Below, one piece after another: positions 33,754 to 45,107 of a stretch of 64,000 nt of DNA. Position numbers and translations under genes: made by a program. Origin of the DNA: Rheum nobile (lineage: Eukaryota > Streptophyta > Magnoliopsida > Caryophyllales > Polygonaceae); the NCBI GenBank assembly GCA_027886185.1, contig WOAB01000619.1, forward strand, positions 2,170,001 to 2,234,000, in the 5' to 3' direction. Within the stretch, counting starts at the first letter, position 1. Every line of letters begins with the position of its first letter. The notes beneath the pieces were generated by a model. The model was not told where the DNA came from, did no database searches, and saw only the letters and a program-made list of their open reading frames with translations.

Positions 33754-33755
33754 AT

Positions 33756-34514
33756 TAATGCGAACAACCCCTGAAGTGTCATTAGCAACGCAGGATCTTT
33801 GATTCCTCAAGCTTGTAGTTGAATCCTTCTCTTCCGTAGCCAAAGTGATGGCTTTCCTAGGGCTAAAGAGATAGCCTTCAAACTCATCAAAGAGATGACG
33901 GAGAGATCAAAGTGATGATTGTGAGACACCGAAGAGACGGTGTTTGATTGCTCGAAGCGACGAGCTACGGGATAGTTGATCCGTGGGATCAAAGGGTTTG
34001 ATGTTGGGAATTCAAGGAAGGAGCGTACTCAACTTTACTACTCAAATTCAACATAACATTAAAAACTAGGGTTTGCTAGTTTAAATAGTCGCTACAAATA
34101 ATAATAAACTAATAATTAGTTTTCGGGAATAAAGACGAGAAAGTGAGCGATCGGCCCATTTCCGCGGTCGCATAATATACTTCCGTGATCGCGAAAAATT
34201 ATTTGAAGAAAAGGCCGTGGCAAATCCGCGGTCGCGGACCCGTGGTCGCGGAAAAGTCGAGGCAATTCCGCGGTCGCGGAAAATACTTCCGCGATCGCGG
34301 AAAAATTCGCTGTAAAGAACCTTCGTCAGAATAACGCCTGCGGTCGCGGCCCAAGCATCCGCGGTCGCGGCCCAAGCTTCCGCAGTTGTGGCCGTGTCCT
34401 CCGCGGTCGCGGAAGCGCTCCTGTGCTGCTCTCCTGCGTCTAGCTCTCTTCGAGTGCACTCCCATTGTTCCCTCTTCGTCCTTCACCGTCATTGAAGGGG
34501 TCATGGAGCTATCA
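33756..34514 (-). repeat. G2 5' LTR
   Basis: The minus-strand start TGATAGCTCCATGACCCC overlaps the pol tail, and the end is GGTTGTTCGCATTA (CATCA in the 3' copy). It contains the CCGCGGTCGCGG array at 34151-34412 and a TATTTAAA-type box near 34080. Confidence 0.9.
34151..34412 (-). repeat. G2 LTR CCGCGGTCGCGG array (5' LTR copy)
   Basis: Second copy of the array described at 20781-21046. Copy number and spacing are the same; individual words differ by transitions (for example CCGCAGTTGTGG near 34380). Confidence 0.9.
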
Positions 34515-34519
34515 ATAAG

Positions 34520-34908
34520 CATGGGTTTAAGGAGTGCACCTAGGGTCCGGTTGGTCACCTCAGTCTGGCCATCAGTCTAGAGGTGGTAGCTATTGGAAAA
34601 AAGAAGGTGAGTGCCTAGCATACCCCAAAGTGTCCTCCAAAAATGGCTCATAAACTTCACGTACTGATCACTCACAATGGTACATGGAATCCCATGTAAG
34701 CGCACCACATGCTCAAAGAAAAGGTTGGCTATGCCCGTAGCATTGTTGGTAGTCCTACATGCATAAAAATGTGCCATCTTGGAAAACCTATCTGCAACCA
34801 CAAATATTGAATCTCTCCCCTTCTTAGACGTAGGCAACCATGTAATAAATTTCATAGACAAGTCTCCCCAAGGGTGCTCGGGCATGGGCAAAGGGGTGTA
34901 AAGACCAT
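34520..34908 (-). pseudogene. G1 integrase core
   Basis: Fragment caught between T2 and G2. It has HPHGLYTPLPMPEHPWGDLS, FITWLPTSKKGRDSIFVVAD, IVSDQYVKFMSHFWRTLWG (the usual DRD is DQY), an in-frame TAG near 34577 and TNRTLGALLKPM, where G2 cuts it. It continues in coding order to 20379. A catalytic-region change plus the stop make it inactive. Confidence 0.88.
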
Positions 34909-35165
34909 GAGGATGTAACACCCCTCAATTTATAGGAATATTTTGAAATTTTTCTAAATTTCTGAATTACTAGACGGATTAATTTCTGAAGAGTTTTGGA
35001 CTTTCTGTAAGAGGTTTGAACTCTGTAAATTTTTCCGAGTATTATAAAACACAGTTGAAGTGTATTCGGGGTTAAATTGACGTTTATGTACGAATATATT
35101 TAACCCGGAGTTAAGAAATTTAAACCAAGCCGAGTCCGAATAAGGATTAACGAAGTCGGCCTTAA

Positions 35166-35221
35166 AACCGCGACTCACCGCGATTGACCGCGATACACCG
35201 CGATCGGCCGCGCTCGCGGTA
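35166..35221 (+). repeat. T2 LTR GC-palindrome array 1
   Basis: Tandem words CCGCGACT, CCGCGATT, CCGCGATA, CCGCGATC and a closing CGCTCGCGGTAA. The word family is specific to T2. Confidence 0.85.
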
Positions 35222-35373
35222 ACGCCTTTTGCTGAGCAGTGTCGTCTTCCTCAAAGGCGGTTACTGTAGCTCTGTTCCGTGAATTTTCTGGAACGACAGG
35301 TGGCTCTCCAGCTGGCTCGACTTGTGTTCCCCAGCTTCCTACGTGTTTCCCTTGGTGAGGCTCAGATTTTCAG

Positions 35374-35380
35374 TATAAAA
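35374..35380 (+). promoter_or_regulatory. T2 LTR TATA box
   Basis: TATAAAA followed by GGGG, between the two GC arrays. It is absent from the 3' LTR because of the deletion. Confidence 0.7.
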
Positions 35381-35642
35381 GGGGTGGAACCAATCCGAGA
35401 TTTGCCTTCGTCTTCCTCTTTGAGCTCTCTCTTTTTCTCTGGTTTTTGCCCACTGAATTTCGCCATTTTCGTGCCTTACGAGCTCGATTCGAGTGATCCC
35501 AAGGATTGGTGAAGCTTGCCCAGGTGTTAGGGAAGGCTTACAAGTGTTTTGTGATCGATTTGAATGCAAAACGAGGCCTCCACGAAACGGGTAAATTCCC
35601 CTCTCCGCCATGGAAGCTGTCGAAGCTTTGCCACTGACGATG

Positions 35643-35678
35643 AACCGCGACTGGCCGCGACTTGCCGCGATCGCGGTA
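35643..35678 (+). repeat. T2 LTR GC-palindrome array 2
   Basis: CCGCGACTGG, CCGCGACTTG and CCGCGATCGCGGTAAG, the same word type and the same closing CGCGGTAA as array 1, about 470 bp downstream and on the other side of the TATA box. Confidence 0.85.
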
Positions 35679-37249
35679 AGGGCGTCCGAGTCGTGTGTCT
35701 TGTGGGTTGTCTTTGGGCTTGGCTCGATTCCTTTGATTTCTTTTCCTATTCTTTTAGATTCATATGTAAGTGTATGGAATCTAACTTAGGGTCTCGTTTT
35801 GGATCGTTCCAATGGGATTTTTATCCAGGTTTCGTTCCAGATTCAAGATTCAGGACCCGTTCTTAAGAAGTTGTCTTAGCAATCGTCTATTCTAAGGCAA
35901 GTGGCGGTTCGCTCTTGCTCATCATTCCATACTTTCATTAATTATCAATTGTTTGTTGTTAATTAATTTGGGATGATTTACTGTTTATGTTGGGAACAGT
36001 TTTGATAAATAATTTGATAAAAAGAAGTGCTGTTATAATAGGTTGTATATTGCTAGATACAGCGCTATTATGTTCGTAATGGTTTTGTGTGGATTTTAAA
36101 TATGAACTTCATATAAAAGGATTATAATAGGTTGCATATACTGTTAGTAGCAACGCTATTTTGATATATATATATATATATATAGATTGTTAGATCTATG
36201 ATATTGGCCTTGATGGCTTTGATGTGATGTGATATATGACTGTGCTGAACTGTTAGTTAGCACGAGTATTCGTAGGATCGCTTGGACTCTGCGAGGTTCA
36301 TTCGTTTCTTTATAACTGGCAAATAACAGGGCGTTCATGTCCCTATGCCAAATTTCTGGTCATGACCAACGATGATGTGTATTTAGGTTTGGTCCCGTGA
36401 GGTCCATTCCGTCGATGTATGTCCCTCATGATGACACATATATCTAAAAGCTTATAACGTGATGCGTGTGTTTTGGAAATTAATCAGATAAGTGCCTTTG
36501 TCGCACATAATTAATATACCTTGGGCGAGTAGTGCAGCTAGGAAAGCTCGTCTTAACTATTAGTCGCTCGAATGCGATACTGTGATTCTCTTTTTGTGTG
36601 TATTCTATAAACTAATGATTCCCAACATTTGTCATGTTTTCCTTTAAGGCTCATTTCATTTGGAGCCTTCTTTTGGGATTGATTACTGTGAGACTCGGTC
36701 TCCAGAATCTTCTCTTGTTCATGCTGTTTTATATGTGTTAGTAGAAGTATGATGGTTGACTAGCGTACTCGGTTATTATTCGAGGAACGATGAGTCTAAC
36801 CTAATACGATTGCTTCGAACCATTCTGCTTTGTACCCTTGCGTAGTCTTTCATTAGACTGACCAACCGTTATATTCCTTGCATGGTTGGCTGGTGTCATC
36901 CGTCCGATTCGGCACATCAGATAAATTGAGGATTTGAGAAGTCTAGAAGCGACTAGAAGAATGAACGATGTTTGATAAACTGTTTGTTTAAGATTTCCGC
37001 TGCGTATTATTGTATTTTGTTAAGATTTCCGCTGTAGACTTTGCTGTTAAGCATTTTGTTGTACGTGGGAATGGTTGTATTCCCAGTACATTGACTTTGT
37101 AAAAGTTGTAATATATGGCAATATAAGCCGTGATTTGATTTTATATCAACTGTAAAAGCCTGGGGTGACTTCGTGATGTTGAATCCGGGGTCATCGGCGG
37201 TAATACTTTCAATTGTCAAAAATCTTGCGATTAGGGGGTGTTACAGATT

Positions 37250-37261
37250 TGGTATCAGAGC
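37250..37261 (+). promoter_or_regulatory. T2 primer-binding site
   Basis: TGGTATCAGAGC, a perfect initiator tRNA-Met complement, four bases after the LTR. Confidence 0.9.
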
Positions 37262-37335
37262 AAAAATGTTTTCCAAGAGCTCTGAGTTTTCAAATAAAAA
37301 GTCGTTCATAGTCGTGCCTTTTCTAGAAGTCTGAT

Positions 37336-38271
37336 ATGGAAGTTGCTTCTGTATCTAGAAAGACTAATTCTTTCTTGTTGTCCCGAAGGATGGGAGCTTG
37401 CTTGTCTTTGATTAGAGAGCTGGACGAGGCCGAGATGGCTTTGCCGTCTCCTGAGAGGCCGAGTTTTCCGACTCCTCCGAGGTGTTTTGAGATTGGTGAG
37501 TCCAGTAGTCCACCCGAGGAGGTGAAGCATGTGTTGCCTGAGTCAGTGGTGGTGAGAACCCATGCTGAGGTAGCACCAGTTGCAGAGCCAGTAGAGCCGT
37601 CGAGGTACGCGCTAGGCCACTACGACAACGACTATTCCATGGGAGTGATCCCAGAGGACGAGGAAGGTGGTGATGAGGAAGGATCATCTGATCACTACAT
37701 CGACCATACCCTAGAGGTTGAGTCAGTACCGGGGTTAGATTCCGATGAGGATCCCGAGGAGGACCCTGAAGAAGACCCATAGGAGGATCCAGAAGAAGAT
37801 CCTGTAGAAGTCGAGGTACAGGTTCAGGTTCGGAAACCTGATAGGTTGAGGCAATTGTTGGTTCAGAGTGACGACTCGGGGATGCAGTATATCTACCCGC
37901 GTTCGCCACCAAGACCTACAGGCCCATCCATGACAGATGCTGAGTGGAATGCAATCTTTGTTGAGTTTCGCAGAGAAAGAGGCGACCCTCAGGCAGGTAT
38001 TGTCCAGGACAGGAGGAGGTCGAGCCAAGAGGTCTCCGAGATCTTTCGTCAGGACCGAGAAGTCTCTGTTGAAGAGCATCGGTTGATGAGCGAGATGGAT
38101 CAGGTTCGGAACAGGGCGAGGCTTAGCACTCCAGAGCAGAGGGACGAACCGTGTGTTCCAGGACCGAGTAGGGTTAGGAGTCCGCCTCCTGATTCCGAGG
38201 ACCAACCCCGCTCGAAGAGACATTGTCTAGGGAGTTTGCTCTACAGGAAGCATTTTCAGGACGCCAAGTAG
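37336..38271 (+). CDS. Extra acidic ORF between primer-binding site and gag of T2 (one in-frame stop)
   Basis: An open frame of 311 codons from ATG 37336 to TAG 38269-38271, interrupted only by TAG at 37780-37782. The stop falls in a run of EEDP-type repeats (GAG/GAA GAT/GAC CC-), where one GAG has become TAG. The N-terminal third is polar with a basic start (MEVASVSRKTNSFLLSRR). The middle is strongly acidic (EDEEGGDEEGSSDHY, then EDPEEDP repeats). The C-terminal third is charged and possibly coiled (FRQDREVSVEEHRLMSEMD) and ends with a basic RSKRHCLG patch. There is no zinc knuckle, protease or membrane segment. I recognise no family. Standard Tekay elements have only leader here. A 247-nt spacer separates it from gag. 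It could be a translated upstream ORF, a captured gene piece or chance. Confidence 0.55.
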
Positions 38272-38518
38272 AGGGTCGACTTAGACAGTAGTAGTTCTTT
38301 CTTTTTGTGTGTTTGTTTTGTTGTATATACGGCACAGTGCAGAAATCTTCGGGCAATTTTGTTAGAAGCTCGGGAGATCTCTTTTTGTATGATAGGTAGT
38401 TCTGTTAGAAGTTCACATATATATATATAAAATTACCCAGTTGATCTATTCAAAGTGACCTTATCATGATAAGTATTATGAAAAAGATATTAATACTTGA
38501 GATTTGATCGGTAAACAG
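38272..38518 (+). other. T2 spacer between extra ORF and gag
   Basis: AT-rich 247 bp containing a short TA run. It ends GGTAAACAG directly before the gag ATG. Confidence 0.6.
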
Positions 38519-41500
38519 ATGGTGAATACAAGGAATACCATACGCGCTGGTGCTGGGCCGAGCAATCCGAGGCCAATCATAAGGGACGACCTGGACCGTG
38601 TGGAAGAACACGAGTCAATATCACAGAACAATCCTAGGGGCAATGACCAAGCTGAGGTCCAAGCTCCAGTAGTTTTTGATGCTGCGGCTGTTGCTGCTAT
38701 TCGGGGAATCTTCATGCAGGCATTTGCTGATGTGATGCGACCTGTTGCACCGCAAGCACCTGAAGTGCCAGTTCCGCCAGTTGTACAAAGGGTTGAAGAA
38801 CCTAATGTTCAGGTACACCATGTTGAACCGATCAGAAATAGGGATACTTATGGTCGAGCTTTGAAGACCATTAACTCCATGAGGCCGGATAGTTATGACG
38901 GTAAAGGAGAGCCGGTCAGGGTAGCTCATTGGTTTTCCCATATGGAACGACTGTTTCGTAACATCAAGAGCACTGAGGCTGAGAAGGTGCACATAGCTTC
39001 TCTGCAGTTGAAAGGAGATGCTAGTGAATGGTGGGAGAACACGGGGCTAGCTGATAGGGCTGATCTAACTTGGGGGATGTTTAAGACGAAAATGAATGAC
39101 CGTTTCTTTTCCCAAGCTATGAGGGATGAGAAGCTGAAGGAATTTCTCTACCCCAAGAACGACGGATTAAAAGTGACTGAGCTGGCAGCTAAGTTCAATC
39201 ATTTACTACAGTACGTTGGGTCAATAGTGTCCAGTGAAGATCAGAAGATTTGGCACTTCCACGAGTGGATGAGCCCGGACATCAAACCATTAATGTTGCG
39301 TCACGGATGCTCTACCTTGGAGCAATACGTTGATGCAGCATACAAATTAGAGGTGACTTTGGAAGAATCGACCAAGCGACGGAATCGCCAGAGATCGATG
39401 CAGGGTCAATCTCAGGCCAGTGGTTTTAAGCGTCCTGCGCCACCATCCAACTTTGATAAGTCTGGTAAAGCAAGGACAGAAATGACTCAAGGTGGGTCAA
39501 CACAACAGTCGGGTCAGGGCAAAGGCCGGATCCAATGTTTCAACTGTGGTGCCTTTGGGCACAAGAACACTGAATGTACGAGGGAAAAGAAGCTATGTTA
39601 TAGCTGTGGAAGAAGAGGGCATGTGCAGAAGTTCTGTCGTCCGGAAAAGCAGACAGGGACAGAGTCACATCAAGGGTCAGTTAATCAGAATACTCGACCT
39701 AGGTTCAAACCAGCAGAGACTCCAAGTCCTTCAATGCAGACTGCCGCGCAGAACAAGGGCAAAACCCTAGCAGCTTCAGGAGGTCAAGGTCAACGCTTAT
39801 ACGAGATGCGTGAGGCCGATGGACCTAACGCTCCAGTTGCTCAAGGTATTCTATACCTCCGTTCTACTTCTGTGTGCATTTTATTTGATTCGGGTGCTAC
39901 CCATTCATTTATTTCGGAAAATTGTGTTAGTAAGTTAGGACTAGTGTGCAACGAGGTTTGTGAACCCTTCGTTGTTAATCTTCCTAATGGTGACCGCTTA
40001 GTGGGCACCAAGAGTTTGTCAGAGTTTCCAGTTACCATTCAGGGTAAGGAGTTTGAAGCAGATCTAATCTGTATTGCTATGGCTCCATACGATATTATTC
40101 TCGGTATGGACTGGTTGACACGTCATGGGGCTGTGATTGATTTTAGCTCGAGGACGGTAACGGTGTCATCTGGGGGCCAGTTTGTGTGCAAGTTCAAGGG
40201 TCGGAATGACGCTGATAACGGTAAGCTTATCAATGCGATGGCTACGTTTAAGCTGCTTCGGCAAGGATGTATCGGGTACCTTTGCTACCTGGATTCGCCC
40301 GAGAAAGATGGACCTACAGTTCTTGAGATTCCTGTGGTCAGGGAATTTTCTGATGTTTTTCCAGAAGAAATTCCTGGTCTACCCCCGAGTCGTGACGTTG
40401 AATTTTCTATTGATCTCGAGCCTGGTACTGCGCCGATTTCAAAAGCTCCGTATCGGATGGCTCCTGCTGAGATGCAAGAATTGAAGAAGCAACTTGAAGA
40501 TCTTCTTGACAAGGGATACATAAGGCCGAGTGCATCGCCTTGGGGTGCTCCGGTATTGTTCGTCAAAAAGAAAGATGGATCGTTTCGACTTTGCATCGAC
40601 TACCGTGAGTTGAATAGAGTTACGATCAAAAACAAATACCCTTTGCCAAGGGTAGATGATTTATTGGATCAGCTGTAAGGAGCAAAAGTCTTTTCCAAAA
40701 TCGATCTGAGATCTGGCTATCATCAGCTCAGGATTCGTGAGGAAGATATTCTGAGGACTGCATTCCGGACGAGATATGGTCACTACGAGTTCGTGGTCAT
40801 GCCATTTGGGCTTACGAATGCTCCAGCTGTTTTCATGGACCTGATGAACTGATGTTTTCACCAGTACTTGGACAAGTTCGTGGTGGTCTTCATCGATGAC
40901 ATTTTGATTTACTCTCCGAGCATGGAAGCTCATGAGGATCACTTGCAGATCATTTTGTCAGTCCTTAGGCAGAATCAACTTTACGCCAAGTTGTCTAAGT
41001 GCGACTTTTGGATCAAGGAAGTGGCTTTCTTAGGCCACATTATCAATGAGAATGGGGTGATGGTCGATCCCCAGAAGGTTGAAGCTGTAGCTAATTGGAA
41101 ACAGCCTCAGAATGTGAAAGAGGTGCGTAGTTTCCTAGGACTTGCTGGATACTACAGACGGTTTATGGAGGGATTTTCGAAGATCGCTCTACCGATGACC
41201 GGTTTGCTCCGCAAGGTCCACACGAAGTTTGTCTGGAGTGACAAGTGCGAGGCCAGTTTTCAGAAGCTGAAGCAATGTCTGACCTCGGCACCAGTGTTGA
41301 CGCTGCCAGAAGGAAATGAAGATTACGCGGTTTACAGTGATGCTTCGAAAAATGGGTTAGGATGTGTGTTGATGCAAAGAGGCAAGGTGATTGCTTATGC
41401 ATCTAGACACCTGAAGACCTATGAAGAAAATTATCCGACGCATGATCTGGAATTAGCAGCAGTTGTGTTCGCATTGAAGATTTGGAGGCACTATCTTTAT

Positions 41501-43237
41501 GGCGTGAGATGTCAAGTCTTCACGAATCACAAGAGTCTCAAGTACATATTTACTCAAAAGGAGCTGAATATGAGACAACGTCGTTGGTTGGAGCTACTCA
41601 AAGACTACGATATCGAGTTGTTGTATCATCCAGGCAAGGCTAATGTTGTAGCAGATGCATTGAGCCGGAAGACGCCGCACGAGACCGTAGTAGCTTTGCT
41701 TGTTGCTCAGACCAAGCTGAACCAAGAATTTTGCGAGATTGAAGTCTTGTACGATCAACTTCGTGGATGCCTGAGTATGCTTGAGATACAACCTACGCTT
41801 CTTGATCAGATTAGGGAGAAGCAGGTCGATGATGTGATCTTGGTAAAACTATGCGGCGAAGTGATGAACGGGAAAGCTCCCGGCTTCGTGATTCAAGATG
41901 ATGGATCGCTTTGGTTTCAAGACCGAATTTGCGTGCCTGACGTAGATGGTATTCGCCAGTTGGTGATGAGAGAGGCCCATTCGTCAGCCTATTCTGTACA
42001 TCCAGGCTCTAGCAAGATGTACAAGGACCTCAGAATGAAGTTCTGGTGGCCCAATATGAAGAGAGATGTGGCAGAGTTCGTGGCCAGATGCTTGACTTGT
42101 CAGAAGGTCAAGATAGAACACCGAAGACCCGGTGGAGAATTGTTACCTCTACCAATTCCTGAGTGGAAGTGGGAGGATATTGCTATGGATTTCGTCACGG
42201 GGTTACCCAAGACGCGAAGTCAGAAAGACGCTATATGGATTATCGTTGATAGGCTCACAAAAAGTGCTCATTTCGTGGCTATCAAGATAACATGGGGAAT
42301 CCAAAAGCTATCGGAAGTGTTTTTACACGAAGTTATCCGTCTGCATGGTACTCCAAAAACCATTGTGTCAGATCGCGATGGCAGATTTATGTCCAGATTC
42401 TGGAAGGAGTTGCATAAGGCAATGGGAACCGAGCTAAGGTTCAGTACTGCGTTTCATCCTCAAACTGATGGACAGTCTGAAAGGACCATCCAGACCCTGG
42501 AGGATATGTTGAGAGCATGCGTGCTTGACCGTCCGACTAGCTGGGAAGACAGCTTGAGTCTCATTGAGTTCACGTACAACAATAGCTGGCATGCTACTAT
42601 CAAGATGGCTCCATTCGAAGCTTTATATGGTCGCAAGTGCAGATCTCCGATTTGTTGGAATGAGAATGCCGACAAGATTCTGATCGGACCAGAGCTAGTC
42701 GAAAGGACTGCCTCAGACATTGTGCTGATCAGACAAAGGTTGTTGACCGCTCAGAGTCGACAGAAGTCTTATGCTGATCCGAAGCATAGAAAAGTGGAAT
42801 TTGAGGTTGGCGACAAAGTGTTTGTCAAAGTATCGCCGACCAAGGGCGTGTTCAGATTTGGTAAGCGTGGGAAGCTTAACCCTCGCTACGTGGGACCTTT
42901 TGAGATTCTGGATAGAGTGGGATCTCTAGCGTACCGTTTGGCATTACCATCATCGGCACATCCAGTGCATAATGTGTTCCTCGTATCCTTGTTAAGGAAG
43001 TATGTGCCAGACGAGTCTCATGTGCTGAGTTATGAAGACATTGAGATCCAGGCGAATGGTATGTACGAAGAGTTACCGGTGCGTATTCTTGAGCGCCGAG
43101 AGAAGCAGTTGCGCAACAAGGTTGTACCTTTGGTATGAATTTTGTGGTCCAAGTCAGGTGCCGAAGAGATTACCTGGGAGACTTGGGAGACTGAGGTGGA
43201 TATGCTTAGACGCTTTCCCGATTTGTTTTCGGCCTAG
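38519..43237 (+). pseudogene. T2 gag-pol, one frame with three stops
   Basis: The start is ATG 38519 (MVNTRNTIRAGAGPSNPRP, typical of the clade); the frame opens slightly earlier without ATG. Gag domain at about 38880-39390 (AEKVHIASLQLKGDASEWW). Two zinc knuckles, CFNCGAFGHKNTEC and CYSCGRRGHVQKFC, at about 39536-39634. Protease LFDSGATHSFIS (about 39885). RT VKKKDGSFRLCIDYRELN and VVFIDDILIYSP (about 40883-40918). RNase H YSDASKNGLG and TNHKSLKYIF (usual TDHKSL has Asn for the catalytic-region Asp). Integrase HHCC, MDFVTGLP, IVSDRDGRF, HPQTDGQSERT. Chromodomain RREKQLRNKVVPLV onward. Stops: TAA 40676, TGA 40850 and TGA 43136. No frameshift. Confidence 0.95.
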
Positions 43238-43282
43238 AATAGTCAAGTTTCGGGGTCGAAACTTATTTTAAGGGGGAGGTAA

Positions 43283-45102
43283 TGTAACACCCCTCAATTT
43301 ATAGGAATATTTTGAAATTTTCCTAAATTCCTGAATTACTAGACGGATTAATTTCTGAAGAGTTTTGGACTTTCTGTAAGAGGTTTGAACTCTGTAAATT
43401 TTTCCGAGTATTATAAAACACAGTTGAAGTGTATTCGGGGTTAAATTGACGTTTATGTACGAATATATTTAACCCGGAGTTAAGAAATTTAAACCAAGCC
43501 GAGTCCGAATAAGGATTAACGAAGTCGGCCTTAAAACCGCGACTCCGAGTCGTGTGTCTTGTGGGTTGTCTTTGGGCTTGGCTCGATTCCTTTGATTTCT
43601 TTTCCTATTCTTTTAGATTCATATGTAAGTGTATGGAATCTAACTTAGGGTCTCGTTTTGGATCGTTCCAATGGGATTTTTATCCAGGTTTCGTTCCAGA
43701 TTCAAGATTCAGGACCCGTTCTTAAGAAGTTGTCTTAGCAATCGTCTATTCTAAGGCAAGTGGCGGTTCGCTCTTGCTCATCATTCCATACTTTCATTAA
43801 TTATCCATTGTTTGTTGTTAATTAATTTGGGATGATTTACTGTTTATGTTGGGAACAGTTTTGATAAATAATTTGATAAAAAGAAGTGCTGTTATAATAG
43901 GTTGTATATTGCTAGATACAACGCTATTATGTTCGTAATGGTTTTGTGTGGATTTTAAATATGAACTTCATATAAAAGGATTATAATAGGTTGCATATAC
44001 TGTTAGTAGCAACGCTATTTTGATATATATATATATATATAGATTGTTAGATCTATGATATTGGCCTTGATGGCTTTGATATGATGTGATATATGACTGT
44101 GCTGAACTGTTAGTTAGCACGAGTATTCGTAGGATCGCTTCGACTCTGCGAGGTTCATTCGTTTCTTTATAACTGGCAAATAACAGGGCGTTCATGTCCC
44201 TATGCCAAATTTCTGGTCATGACCAACGATGATGTGTATTTAGGTTTGGTCCCGTGAGGTCTATTCCGTCGATGTATGTCCCTCATGACGACACATATAT
44301 CTAAAAGCTTATAACGTGATGCGTGTGTTTTGGAAATTAATCAGATAAGTGCCTTTGTCGCACATAATTAATATGCCTTGGGCGAGTAGTGCAGGTAGGA
44401 AAGCTCGTCTTAACTATTAGTCGCTCGAATGCGATACTGTGATTCTCTTTTTGTGTGTATTCTATAAATTAATGATTCCCAACATTTGTCATGTTTTCCT
44501 TTAAGGCTCATTTCATTTGGAGCCTTCTTTTGGGATTGATTACTGTGAGACTCGGTCTCCAGAATCTTCTCTTGTTCATGCTGTTTTATATATGTTAGTA
44601 GAAGTATGATGGTTGACTAGCGTACTCGGTTATTATTCGAGGAACGATGAGTCTAACCTAATATGACTGCTTCGAACCATTCTGCTTTGTACCCTTGCGT
44701 AGTCTTTCATTAGACTGACCAACCGTTATATTCCTTGCATGGTTGGCTGGTGTCATCCGTCCGATTTGGCACATCAGATAAATTGAGGATTTGAGAAGTC
44801 TAGAAGCGACTAGAAGAATGAACGATGTTTGATAAACTGTTTATTTAAGATTTCCGCTGCGTATTATTGTATTTTGTTAAGATTTCCGCTGTAGACTTTG
44901 TTGTTAAGCATTTTGTTGTACGTGGGAATGGTTGTATTCCCAGTACATTGACTTTGTAAAAGTTGTAATATATGGCAATATAAGCCGTGATTTGATTTTA
45001 TATCAACTGTAAAAGCCTGGGGTGACTTCGTGATGTTGAATCTGGGGTCATCGGCGGTAATACTTTCAATTGTCAAAAATCTTGCGATTTGGGGGTGTTA
45101 CA
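43283..45102 (+). repeat. T2 3' LTR, lacking about 510 bp
   Basis: 1820 bp. Relative to the 5' LTR it joins position 35175 to about 35686, removing both GC arrays (except the first word) and the TATA box. The rest matches at about 99% by eye. Confidence 0.94.
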
Positions 45103-45107
45103 GAGGA

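Larger units (their letters stand above)
20385..34514 (-). mobile_element. G2: CRM-like element lacking RT, RNase H and integrase, inserted in G1
   Basis: The two LTRs (20385-21143 and 33756-34514) are both 759 bp and differ by roughly 4% by eye. The flanks CTAAG (20380-20384) and ATAAG (34515-34519) are a target duplication with one mismatch. Primer-binding site TGGCATCAGAGCC is at 33753-33741 and the purine tract CAAGAAGGGGAGAT at 21157-21144. Gag and part of the protease are present. From the protease-RT linker the frame jumps straight to the pol tail, so about 3 kb of pol is missing. G3 interrupts its protease. Confidence 0.9.
34914..37245 (+). repeat. T2 5' LTR
   Basis: 2332 bp, TGTAACACCCC to GGGGGTGTTACA. 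TATA box at 35374-35380; GC-palindrome arrays at 35166-35221 and 35643-35678; AAGGCAAGTGG hairpin block at 35894-35918; two ATAATAGGTTGT stem-loops (36033-36071 and 36121-36160). Confidence 0.95.
34914..45102 (+). mobile_element. T2: full-length Tekay/Del-type Ty3/gypsy element inserted in G1
   Basis: Plus-strand element of 10.2 kb with LTRs 34914-37245 and 43283-45102, perfect target duplication GAGGA (34909-34913 and 45103-45107), primer-binding site TGGTATCAGAGC (37250-37261), gag-pol 38519-43237 and purine tract AGGGGGAGGTAA (43271-43282). By eye the shared parts of the LTRs differ at about 20 sites in 1.8 kb (about 1%), the least in the window, so this is the youngest datable insertion. 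Unusual: an extra ORF lies before gag, and 510 bp are deleted from the 3' LTR. Confidence 0.95.

Noticed and set aside
37250..37261. tRNA gene
   Set aside because: Only the 12-base complement of a tRNA 3' end is present, next to an LTR; it is a primer-binding site. The same applies at 22850, 33741 and 49826.
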